From JAMCRM01 sp041685075 (GTDB taxonomy: Bacteria > Acidobacteriota > Terriglobia > Bryobacterales > Bryobacteraceae), in contig JAWLGN010000069.1 of NCBI GenBank assembly GCA_041685075.1, positions 1 to 20,640 of the forward strand: a DNA stretch of 20,640 bases. Reading direction: 5' to 3'. Positions 13,408-20,197 of the stretch are shown here, one piece after another. The notes below the pieces were generated by a model, which worked only from the letters and a program-made list of their open reading frames with translations, did no database searches and had not been told where the DNA came from. The position numbers and the translations under genes are program-made. Every line of letters starts with the position of its first letter. Position 1 is the first letter of the stretch.

Positions 13408-14343
13408 CTACCGCAGGCGCACGGGCTTGCCGCCCTCGGCTTTGCTGCGCTGCGCGGCATCCATGAAAGCGAACAGTTCCAGGGTCTCCTCGTTGGGCAC
13501 CGGGGGCGTTCCGGTCTGGAAGAACTTGATCACCTCGACCAGCAGGGGACGGTATCCAGCGCGGGCCTTGGGGTTGCTCTGGATGACCTGCTTGGGACGA
13601 AAGACCACCGCGCCGTAGTTGCTGGCGCCTCGCAGCGCGCGCACGGTGCCGAGTTTCCCGTTCCGCCACTTCCCGACCACGATATCCGAGTCCGGCGTGG
13701 CGATCATGCTGACTTCTTCGCAGCCGGGACCGAGCAGCGCGTAGAGCATCTCCACTCCGTGGATGCCGTACCAGGAGAGTTCCAGGTGATGGGTGGGCTC
13801 GGTGGGGCCCGGACCCCAGGTCTCCACGGCGAAGGCATCCGGGTACTTCATGGTGGTGCCGATTTCGCCGTAGCGCAGGCTGGAGGAGCTGAACCACGGC
13901 ACCCCGGCATCCTTAGCGAGACGGGCGATCTCGCGCGCGTCTTCCAGCGTGGCGGCCAGGGGCTTATCGATAAAGACCGGCTTGCCGGCGGCGATGACGG
14001 GCTTCACCTGCTCCAGGTGCACGCGGCCGTCGACGCTTTCCAGCAGCACGGCGTCCACGTCCCGGCACATGGAGGCGATGTCGGGATAGAACCGCACCTT
14101 CCACTTGGTGCGCAGTTCTTCGGCAAAGTTGTCCACACGGGAGTAACTGGCCTTCAGATCCTTGCTGCCGCCCTTGTAGGCGGCCACGACGCGGGCCCCG
14201 GGGATGTGGTCCGGGTTGGTGTCGTCGTTGAGAATCCGGGTAAAGGCAATGACGTGGGAGGTGTCGGTCCCGACGATGCCCAGCCGCAAGTCGGCCGCTG
14301 CGGACCAGGTGGCAAAGGCGAGGAGAAATGCAAAGAGCTTCAC
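13408..14343 (-). CDS. Exported Gfo/Idh/MocA-family oxidoreductase
   Basis: A 311-residue protein from GTG 14343; GTG 14358 is an in-frame alternative. Residues 1-17 form a Sec-type signal peptide (V-K-L-F-A-F-L-L-A-F-A-T-W-S-A-A-A) with no twin-arginine motif. The mature part begins with a Rossmann strand and loop, L-R-L-G-I-V-G-T-D-T-S-H-V, in which the usual third glycine is Asp. A K-P dipeptide in V-F-I-D-K-P-L-A-A stands for the family's E-K-P lysine motif, and E-L-S-W-Y-G-I-H-G-V-E-M carries the C-domain histidine. Family members oxidise or reduce sugars, inositols or related polyols with NAD(P). The substrate is not predictable here. It is the first gene of the oxidoreductase-fabI-methyltransferase operon and is divergent from recG across 54 bases. 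Confidence 0.8.
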   Translation of the reverse strand: MKLFAFLLAFATWSAAADLRLGIVGTDTSHVIAFTRILNDDTNPDHIPGARVVAAYKGGSKDLKASYSRVDNFAEELRTKWKVRFYPDIASMCRDVDAVLLESVDGRVHLEQVKPVIAAGKPVFIDKPLAATLEDAREIARLAKDAGVPWFSSSSLRYGEIGTTMKYPDAFAVETWGPGPTEPTHHLELSWYGIHGVEMLYALLGPGCEEVSMIATPDSDIVVGKWRNGKLGTVRALRGASNYGAVVFRPKQVIQSNPKARAGYRPLLVEVIKFFQTGTPPVPNEETLELFAFMDAAQRSKAEGGKPVRLR

Positions 14344-14349
14344 AAGCGC

Positions 14350-14359
14350 ATTGTACACT
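14350..14359. promoter_or_regulatory. Overlapping divergent -10 elements (oxidoreductase operon / recG)
   Basis: On the minus strand TACAAT (14355-14350) ends 6 bases before GTG 14343, so a transcript from it would be leaderless. On the plus strand TACACT (14354-14359) could serve recG with a leader of about 30 bases. The two share the palindrome TGTACA (14352-14357). No good -35 is visible for either direction, so this is a weak call. Confidence 0.3.
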
Positions 14360-14397
14360 GGGGTTCTGGGGCTTGGGAATCCGCCCCTCGACCGACC

Positions 14398-16494
14398 GTG
14401 GATCTCACAACACCGCTCACCTATGTCAAGGGCGTGGGGCCGGCGCGCGGCGCCATGCTGGAAGCCAAGGGTTTGGCCACGGTGGCGGACCTGCTCAGCT
14501 ACGTTCCCTTCCGCTACGAGGACCGGCGAAACGTGAAGGCAGTGAGGGAACTGGCGCCGGGCGAGATGGCCACGGTGATCGTGGAGGTGCTCTCGGCGCG
14601 GGTTTCGGGGCTGCGGCGGCGGGACCTGGGGCTGTTCGAGGCGCGTTTCAGCGACGCTTCCCGCGCGGTGCTGGCCGCCAAGTGGTTCCACGGCGCGTAC
14701 CTGGCCAACGTGCTGGCGCCGGGAATGCGGGTGGCGCTCTACGGCAAGGTGGAGTACGACAACTACGCCCACGAGCTGACCATGCTGCACCCGGAGTTCG
14801 AACTTCTGGCCGAGGACGATGCCGGAGAGGCGGCGCTGCACCTGGGGCGCATCGTGCCGATTTACGAGGCGGCGGGCAAGGTGACGGCGCGGGCGCTGCG
14901 CGCGCTGGTGGACCGGGTGCTTTCCGCGCTACCGCCGCTGCCGGACGAGTTGCCGGCGCACGTGCGCGCGCGGCTGCGGCTGCCGGACCGCTGGACGGCC
15001 ATCCGGGAGACCCACTTCCCCGCCCCGGACGCCGATCTGCGGCTGCTCAACGCCTTCCGCACTCCGGCGCAGATGCGGCTGATCTTCGAGGAGTTCTTCT
15101 GGCTGGAGTGCGGCATCGCGCTGAAGCGCTCGCGGGCACGGGCAGTGCCGGGGATCGCCTTCGAACTGAACGACCGGGTGCGCGAGCGCATCAAGGCCAT
15201 GCTGCCGTTCAAGCCCACCGCGGCGCAGAAGCGCGTGCTGGGGGAGATTGCGCGCGACATGGCGGCGCCGCGCCCCATGCACCGGCTGCTGCAGGGAGAC
15301 GTGGGCAGCGGCAAGACCATCGTGGCGGCCGAGGCGGCGGTGATCGCCATCGAAAACGGATACCAGGTGGCCATGCTGGCGCCTACGGAGATTCTGGCCG
15401 CGCAGCATGCCATCTACCTGAAGCGCGTTTTGGGGAAGGTGGGGTACACCGTGGCGCTGCTCACCGGCTCGTTTACCAGCCGCGAGAAAACGCAGTTGAA
15501 AAAGCTGCTGGCCGAAGGGCTGGCGCAGGTGGCGGTGGGGACCCATGCGCTGATCGAGAAGGACGTGGAGTTCCGGAACCTGGGGCTGGCGATCATCGAC
15601 GAGCAGCACCGCTTCGGCGTGATGCAGCGGCTGGAGATGGTGCGGAAGGGACCGCATCCGGACGTGCTGGTGATGACCGCCACCCCCATTCCCCGCACGC
15701 TGTCGCTGACGCTCTACGGCGACCTGGACGTTTCGGTGATCGACGAGCTGCCGCCGGGGCGGCGTCCCATCGAGACCCGGCACGTGGGTGCGGACCACAT
15801 CGAACGGGTGTGGAGCTTCGTCAAACGGCAGGTGGAGGCGGGGCGGCAGGCCTACGTGGTCTATCCGGTGATCGAGGAATCCGAAACCCGGGCCGTGAAG
15901 GCGGCGCAGCAGATGTACGAACACCTCTCGCGGGAGGTCTTCCCGGATGTGCCGGTGGGGCTGATGCACGGGCGGCTGGCGCCGGCGGAGAAGGAAGCGG
16001 TGATGGAGCGCTTCCAGCGCGGGGAGATCGCGATTCTGGTTTCGACCACCGTGATCGAGGTGGGGGTGGACGTGCCCAACGCCACCGTGATGGTAGTGGA
16101 GCAGGCCGAACGCTTCGGACTGGCGCAGCTTCACCAGTTGCGCGGGCGCGTGGGGCGCGGCGCCGAGCAGAGCTATTGCATCCTGGTGACCGGGCGGTTG
16201 AACGACGCGGCGCGCGAGCGCATCCGCACGGTGGTGGAATCGAACGACGGCTTCCACATCGCGGAGATGGATTTGAAGCTGCGGGGGCCGGGGGAGTTCT
16301 TCGGCACGCGGCAGGCGGGGCTGCCGTCGCTGCGGGTGGCCAATATTTTGCGCGACCAGGAGCTGCTGGAGGCGGCCCGGCGGGAGGCCATGGATTTCGT
16401 CGCGGCACCGCCTTCGGAAGAAGCGCTGCGGCGCGCGGTGGCCTACATCCGGGAGCACTGGCAGCGGCAGTACGGGCTGGTGATGGTGGGATGA
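14398..16494 (+). CDS. recG: ATP-dependent DNA helicase RecG
   Basis: A 698-residue protein (E. coli RecG is 693) that remodels stalled replication forks and branch-migrates Holliday junctions and D/R-loops. The N-terminal wedge region begins T-P-L-T-Y-V-K-G-V-G-P-A-R-G, as expected for RecG, and an OB-type segment follows. Helicase motifs: Walker A G-D-V-G-S-G-K-T (about 300-307), D-E-Q-H box (401-404) in I-I-D-E-Q-H-R-F-G, M-T-A-T-P-I-P-R-T-L (motif III), S-T-T-V-I-E-V-G-V-D-V-P-N-A and Q-L-R-G-R-V-G-R-G (motifs V-VI). The frame is open far upstream across the divergent gene. GTG 14398 is chosen because the protein then starts V-D-L-T-T-P-L-x-Y-V-K-G-V-G-P, matching family N-termini. No Shine-Dalgarno precedes it. 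It is followed one base later by rsmD. Confidence 0.95.
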   Translation: MDLTTPLTYVKGVGPARGAMLEAKGLATVADLLSYVPFRYEDRRNVKAVRELAPGEMATVIVEVLSARVSGLRRRDLGLFEARFSDASRAVLAAKWFHGAYLANVLAPGMRVALYGKVEYDNYAHELTMLHPEFELLAEDDAGEAALHLGRIVPIYEAAGKVTARALRALVDRVLSALPPLPDELPAHVRARLRLPDRWTAIRETHFPAPDADLRLLNAFRTPAQMRLIFEEFFWLECGIALKRSRARAVPGIAFELNDRVRERIKAMLPFKPTAAQKRVLGEIARDMAAPRPMHRLLQGDVGSGKTIVAAEAAVIAIENGYQVAMLAPTEILAAQHAIYLKRVLGKVGYTVALLTGSFTSREKTQLKKLLAEGLAQVAVGTHALIEKDVEFRNLGLAIIDEQHRFGVMQRLEMVRKGPHPDVLVMTATPIPRTLSLTLYGDLDVSVIDELPPGRRPIETRHVGADHIERVWSFVKRQVEAGRQAYVVYPVIEESETRAVKAAQQMYEHLSREVFPDVPVGLMHGRLAPAEKEAVMERFQRGEIAILVSTTVIEVGVDVPNATVMVVEQAERFGLAQLHQLRGRVGRGAEQSYCILVTGRLNDAARERIRTVVESNDGFHIAEMDLKLRGPGEFFGTRQAGLPSLRVANILRDQELLEAARREAMDFVAAPPSEEALRRAVAYIREHWQRQYGLVMVG

Positions 16495-16495
16495 G

Positions 16496-17056
16496 ATGCG
16501 GGTGATCGGCGGGGAGTTTCGTTCGCGGCGGTTGAAATCGCTGCCCGGGCTGGCCACGCGTCCCACGCCGGACCGGCTGCGGGAGACCCTGTTCGACGTG
16601 CTGGCGCCGCGCATCGAGGGGACGGTGTTTCTGGACGCCTACGCGGGCACGGGCGCGGTGGGGATCGAGGCGCTGAGCCGCGGCGCGCGGCGGGCGATTT
16701 TCGTCGAGCGCGGGCGTGCTGCCGTGGCGGTGCTGCGGGAAAACCTGGCCTCCCTGGGGCTCGCGGGGCGCGCCCAGGTGGTGCAGGTGGGGGCGGCGCT
16801 GGCGCTTGAGCGGCACACGGCCGACATCGTCTTCCTTGACCCGCCGTACGAGAAGGAGCGCGAGTACGCCGCGGCAATGGAGGCGCTCGGGGAGCGGCCG
16901 CCTGCGCTGGTCGTCATGCAGCACTCGGTGCGCTTCCGGCCGGAGGAACGCTATGGACCGCTGGTGCGCACCCGGACGCTGAAGCAAGGGGATAACGCAC
17001 TGAGTTTCTATGCGCCGGCGGAAACGCCGCTGGAAGAAAAGGAGGAGGGGAGATGA
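16496..17056 (+). CDS. rsmD: 16S rRNA (guanine(966)-N2)-methyltransferase RsmD
   Basis: A 186-residue Rossmann-fold methyltransferase that modifies G966 of 16S rRNA during small-subunit assembly. It opens with the family signature M-R-V-I-G-G-E-F-R-S-R-R-L, then R-P-T-P-D-R-L-R-E-T-L-F-D. SAM motif I is D-A-Y-A-G-T-G-A-V-G-I-E-A (about 42-54), and the catalytic motif is D-P-P-Y (about 118-121), as in N2-guanine and N6-adenine enzymes. Length is normal. ATG 16496 lies one base after the recG stop, and its own stop overlaps the next ATG (ATGA, 17053-17056), so recG-rsmD-dinB are likely co-translated. The common partner coaD (phosphopantetheine adenylyltransferase) is absent from the position where many genomes have it. 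Confidence 0.93.
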   Translation: MRVIGGEFRSRRLKSLPGLATRPTPDRLRETLFDVLAPRIEGTVFLDAYAGTGAVGIEALSRGARRAIFVERGRAAVAVLRENLASLGLAGRAQVVQVGAALALERHTADIVFLDPPYEKEREYAAAMEALGERPPALVVMQHSVRFRPEERYGPLVRTRTLKQGDNALSFYAPAETPLEEKEEGR

Positions 17057-17517
17057 ATCGGGAGATGCTGCTGGAGCTTGGCAGGCATCAGGCCTGGGCC
17101 GATGCTGCACATTGGAAGGCGCTGCGCGAGAACGGCTCGCTGGTTGGGGACAGCGAGATACGCAAGCGTCTGAATCATATGCTCATTGCGCTGCGCATCA
17201 CGACCGAATTTGCCCGCGGCGGCCAGCCGGACCCGTCCCGGATGCCGGAAATCGAGTCCGCCGGCGAACTCGAAGCGGCGATGGAGCAGGCCAATGCGGA
17301 GCTGATCGAGACGCTCCGGACCGCCGATCTCGAGAAGCCCGTCGCCCTGCCCCGCGGCCCGCGCGGCCCGTTCGAAGCCCCGGCCAGTGCGCTGCTGCTG
17401 CAGGCGATTTCCCACGGCCAGTATCACCGCGGGCAGAACGCTTCCAGGATGCGGCAACTGGGCGCCACTCCGCCGCTGACCGACTTCATCGCCTGGTATG
17501 CGCTGGCGCGGCCGTAG
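17053..17517 (+). CDS. DinB-like four-helix-bundle metalloprotein
   Basis: A 154-residue protein of the DinB/YfiT-like superfamily (PF05163 type), unrelated to DNA polymerase IV despite the name. These four-helix bundles bind a divalent metal with three histidines. Here the set is H42 (N-H-M-L-I-A-L) plus H121 and H125 in I-S-H-G-Q-Y-H-R-G-Q, which is the canonical H-x3-H signature. Some relatives are thiol-dependent S-transferases (bacillithiol or mycothiol), but most are uncharacterised and the substrate here is unknown. A very strong Shine-Dalgarno (AAGGAGGAGGGG, within the end of rsmD) precedes ATG 17053, and the 4-base overlap suggests translational coupling. An intergenic gap of 123 bases follows. 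Confidence 0.8.
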   Translation: MNREMLLELGRHQAWADAAHWKALRENGSLVGDSEIRKRLNHMLIALRITTEFARGGQPDPSRMPEIESAGELEAAMEQANAELIETLRTADLEKPVALPRGPRGPFEAPASALLLQAISHGQYHRGQNASRMRQLGATPPLTDFIAWYALARP

Positions 17518-17640
17518 GGCCCGCGCTATACTGGTGGCTTGCAGGATATTGTTCGCTAACACCGGCTTTCGCGGCGAGCTCGTCCCATCGAGCTTCAGGT
17601 GTGGTGGTGTCTTTGGGTGGATACCGGAGCGAACAAATCC

Positions 17641-18705
17641 ATGTTTCTTGAACGTCTGGGCGCCGGCCAGGCTCTCTATGGCGCCTTCTCACCTTACGCG
17701 CAACGGCAATGCGTGCTGGCGCGCGTGGCTATCTCGCAGCGCGATCTCTACTATCTTTATACCGAGGACGGCCCCGTTCACGCGGAGCCCTCGGGCAGGC
17801 TGTATTACCAGGCATCCGGCGCTTCCTCGCTGCCGGTGACCGGCGACTGGGTTGCGGCGCGCATCGCCGGCCCCGGACAGGCGCTGGTGGAAGCCGTGCT
17901 GCCGCGGCGGAGTTGCCTGGCGCGGCGCGCGGCGGGCACTCGCGATGAAGAGCAGCCGCTGGCCGCTAACGTGGACGTGGTCTTCCTGGTGTGCGGGCTG
18001 GACCGCGACTTCAACCTCCGCCGGCTGGAGCGGTACCTCGCGCTGGCCTCCGCCGGCGGAGCGTCGCCCGTAGTCGTGCTGAACAAGGCCGACCTGTGCG
18101 CGGATCTTCCCGGCCGAATGGCCGAGACCGCCGCGGTGGCCGGCGGCGTTCCGGTGGTTGCGGCCAGCGCGCTCGATCCGCAGGGGCTCGACGCGCTTCA
18201 CCGCTTCCTCGCGCCCGGCGCGACCATCGCGCTGCTCGGCTCTTCGGGCGCGGGCAAATCGACCATCGCCAACCGCCTGCTTGGCGAGGAGCATTTCCGC
18301 ACCGGCGAAGTGCGGCTGCAGGACAGCCGTGGACGCCATACCACCGTGCGCAGGGAGTTGATTCCGCTGCCGCACTCGGGCGCCCTGATCGATACCCCCG
18401 GACTGCGCGAGCTGCAACTGTGGGCGGGGACCGGGAGCGTGGACGCCGTCTTCGATGAGATCGCCGCGCTGGCCGAAGGCTGCCGGTTCCGCGATTGCAC
18501 GCATTCGGGGGAGCCGGGATGCGCGGTGGCCGCGGCGCTCGAGCGCGGGGAGGTGGACACCGGGCGCTGGGCGAATTTCCGAAAGCTGCGCGCCGAGGCG
18601 GAGTGGCACGAAACCATCACGGACCGGCTCGCGGCAGCCGAACGCAAGCGGAAATGGAAAGGCATCCGCAAGCAGGCGCGCGCCATCTCGAGATCGCGCC
18701 ACTGA
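17641..18705 (+). CDS. rsgA: Small ribosomal subunit biogenesis GTPase RsgA
   Basis: A 354-residue circularly permuted GTPase that acts in late 30S maturation by checking the decoding centre. The OB-fold N-terminus includes V-T-G-D-W-V-A (66-72). The permuted motif order is visible: G4 N-K-A-D (148-151) comes before G1 G-S-S-G-A-G-K-S-T (200-208) and G3 D-T-P-G (251-254). The zinc-binding C-terminal knuckle C281, C286, H288, C294 (C-R-F-R-D-C-T-H-S-G-E-P-G-C) is intact. ATG 17641 is chosen over an in-frame GTG at 17599 because the OB domain starts soon after, and a GGAG lies about 12 bases upstream. The 123-base gap before it contains a -10-like TATACT (17527-17532) without a clear -35. The stop directly abuts the convergent kinase gene's stop. 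Confidence 0.95.
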   Translation: MFLERLGAGQALYGAFSPYAQRQCVLARVAISQRDLYYLYTEDGPVHAEPSGRLYYQASGASSLPVTGDWVAARIAGPGQALVEAVLPRRSCLARRAAGTRDEEQPLAANVDVVFLVCGLDRDFNLRRLERYLALASAGGASPVVVLNKADLCADLPGRMAETAAVAGGVPVVAASALDPQGLDALHRFLAPGATIALLGSSGAGKSTIANRLLGEEHFRTGEVRLQDSRGRHTTVRRELIPLPHSGALIDTPGLRELQLWAGTGSVDAVFDEIAALAEGCRFRDCTHSGEPGCAVAAALERGEVDTGRWANFRKLRAEAEWHETITDRLAAAERKRKWKGIRKQARAISRSRH

Positions 18706-19746
18706 TCACGGCGCCGCGGGCCGGCAACCGGACGAACGCAGCAGCGCGTCGACCTCGTCGAGCGTGTAGCGGCTGAAATCGCCGGGCACGGTGTGCTTCA
18801 GGCAGCTTGCCGCGACAGCGAACTCCAGGGCCTCGGCGTGGCTTGCCAGCGCCTGCCAGCCGTAGATGAAGGCGCCGGCGAAGGCGTCCCCCGCGCCCAC
18901 GCCGTCGATGATCCGGTCCATGGCGTAGTGGCGGCTTACGAGGAACTCTCTGCGGTCGTGGAGGCAAGAGGACCAGCCGATCTGGCCGCCGGCCATGGGC
19001 TCCCGGAGGCTGATGGTGATGGCCTGCATCCCCGGATACTCCGCCAGCACCTTCTCAGTGAGGCGCTGGTAAGGCTCGGGGTCGATATAGCCGGGGCGCG
19101 TGCTGGCGGGCACCTCGAAACCGAGCGCCATGCGCATGTCCGCGTCGTTGGCGATCACGATGTCGGCGTAGCGCGCGAGTTGCGGCAGGATGTCCAGGGC
19201 GGTCTTGCCCCATTGCCAGAGGGCCTTGCGGTAGTTCAGATCGCAGGAGACCGTGAGTCCCGCCGCCTTGGCCTTCTGCACAGCTTCGAGCGAAAGCTCC
19301 GCGGCGGATTCGCTCAGCGCGGGGGTGATGCCGCTGAAGTGAAACCAGCCGGCGTTCTTGAAGGCGGCGTCCCAGTCGATGTCGCCGGGTTTGGCCAGCG
19401 CCATGGCGCTGCCGGCGCGGTCGTACAGGAGGATAGTGGGCCGCTGGCCCGCGCCGGGCTCGAGGAAATAGACCCCCATGCGCCCCTTTCCGCGCACGAT
19501 CATCGAGGTATCGAGCCCGAAGCGCCGCAGCTCGCCGATACACCGTTCGGCCAGCGGATTGGCCTCCGGCAGGACCGTGATGAATGCCGCCGGCGCCCCG
19601 AGCTGCGTCATGGCGATGACGGCGTTGGCTTCGCTTCCGCCAAAGGTGGCGACGAGATGAGGGCTCTGGAGGAGCCGGCTCAACCCCGGAGGCGAGAGCC
19701 GGAGCAGCATTTCGCCGAAAGCGACCGTGCGTTTGAACGTTGGCAT
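18706..19746 (-). CDS. kdgK: PfkB-family sugar kinase, probable 2-keto-3-deoxygluconate kinase
   Basis: A 346-residue ribokinase-fold enzyme. The N-terminal PfkB signature is G-G-S-E-A-N-A-V-I-A-M-T-Q-L-G (36-50). The C-terminal signature I-I-D-G-V-G-A-G-D-A-F-A-G-A-F (279-293) holds the anion hole and catalytic D287. KDG-kinase features are G-V-Y-F-L-E-P-G-A-G-Q-R-P-T (91-104), the Y-D-R-A-G-S-A segment that follows, and K-H-T-V-P-G-D-F (317-324). Such enzymes phosphorylate 2-keto-3-deoxygluconate from uronate and pectin breakdown, feeding KDPG aldolase. No aldolase or uronate gene is nearby, so the substrate remains probable. ATG 19746 is preceded by a -10-like TAGAAT (19766-19761). It is divergent from padR and convergent with rsgA, with no bases between the two stop codons. 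Confidence 0.85.
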   Translation of the reverse strand: MPTFKRTVAFGEMLLRLSPPGLSRLLQSPHLVATFGGSEANAVIAMTQLGAPAAFITVLPEANPLAERCIGELRRFGLDTSMIVRGKGRMGVYFLEPGAGQRPTILLYDRAGSAMALAKPGDIDWDAAFKNAGWFHFSGITPALSESAAELSLEAVQKAKAAGLTVSCDLNYRKALWQWGKTALDILPQLARYADIVIANDADMRMALGFEVPASTRPGYIDPEPYQRLTEKVLAEYPGMQAITISLREPMAGGQIGWSSCLHDRREFLVSRHYAMDRIIDGVGAGDAFAGAFIYGWQALASHAEALEFAVAASCLKHTVPGDFSRYTLDEVDALLRSSGCRPAAP

Positions 19747-19802
19747 GTTCGATCATTTCTATTCTATGGCGCGGTGATGCCGAAAGCGCCCGGGCCTTCC
19801 CC

Positions 19803-19831
19803 TTGCACTTCGACAGGAGAAAGACTATAAT
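19803..19831 (+). promoter_or_regulatory. Sigma-70-type promoter for the padR-permease operon
   Basis: TTGCAC (19803-19808), a 17-bp spacer and a perfect TATAAT (19826-19831) form the best promoter in the window. Transcription would begin near 19838, leaving a leader of about 18 bases that contains AAGGTG and GAGG before ATG 19856. PadR proteins commonly repress their own promoter, so an operator may overlap this site. Confidence 0.6.
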
Positions 19832-19855
19832 GCTCCCCAAGGTGCGAGGCGCACA

Positions 19856-20182
19856 ATGGAAGAGAAACCATTCGAACTGCCGCAAGGCACGCTGGACCTG
19901 TTGATTCTGAAGGCGCTCGCGACCCGGCCTTTGCACGGTTGGGCGATCTCGGAACGCCTTCGCCAGGCCGCCACGCTGCAAATCGGGCAGGGATCGCTCT
20001 ACCCGGCGCTGCACCGGCTCGAGCGGCGCGGCTGGATCAAGGGAGGGTGGGGTGTTAGCGATAACAACCGCCGTGCCAAGTACTATGAGTTGACCCGCGC
20101 GGGCCGCAGGCAGCTCCACATCGAAACCGAACAGTGGCGCAGACTCACGATTGCCGTCAGCCAAGTGCTGGATATGGCTTGA
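19856..20182 (+). CDS. PadR-family transcriptional regulator
   Basis: A 108-residue winged-helix repressor of the short (subfamily 2) PadR type. The order is L-P-Q-G-T-L-D-L-L-I-L-K-A-L (8-21), H-G-W-A-I-S-E-R-L (27-35), recognition helix G-Q-G-S-L-Y-P-A-L-H-R-L-E-R-R-G (44-59), and a wing ending in R-R-A-K-Y-Y-E-L-T-R-A-G (72-83). The C-terminal dimerisation helix is short (R-R-L-T-I-A-V-S-Q-V-L). PadR proteins usually control transporter or stress genes in response to a small ligand. In Acidobacteriota this type sits directly before macrolide-export-like permeases, as here: the permease starts 15 bases after its stop. Confidence 0.93.
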   Translation: MEEKPFELPQGTLDLLILKALATRPLHGWAISERLRQAATLQIGQGSLYPALHRLERRGWIKGGWGVSDNNRRAKYYELTRAGRRQLHIETEQWRRLTIAVSQVLDMA

Positions 20183-20184
20183 AC

Positions 20185-20192
20185 GGAGGTGA
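20185..20192 (+). promoter_or_regulatory. Strong ribosome-binding site of the permease gene
   Basis: GGAGGTGA is an eight-base perfect complement to the 16S 3' end, five bases before ATG 20198. It is among the strongest Shine-Dalgarno sequences in the window, while several other genes here have none. It fixes the permease start. Confidence 0.75.
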
Positions 20193-20197
20193 CGCGA

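Noticed and set aside
14328..16505. Long plus-strand frame overlapping recG, and long minus-strand frames opposite it (14929-16614, 15821-17110)
   Set aside because: Composition is dominated by Gly/Ala/Arg or Pro/Arg/His with no motif. All lie over recG/rsmD, which have clear family motifs.
17053..17517. DNA polymerase IV (dinB) reading of the DinB-like gene
   Set aside because: It is only 154 residues, with a three-histidine metal site and no polymerase motifs; the shared name is historical.
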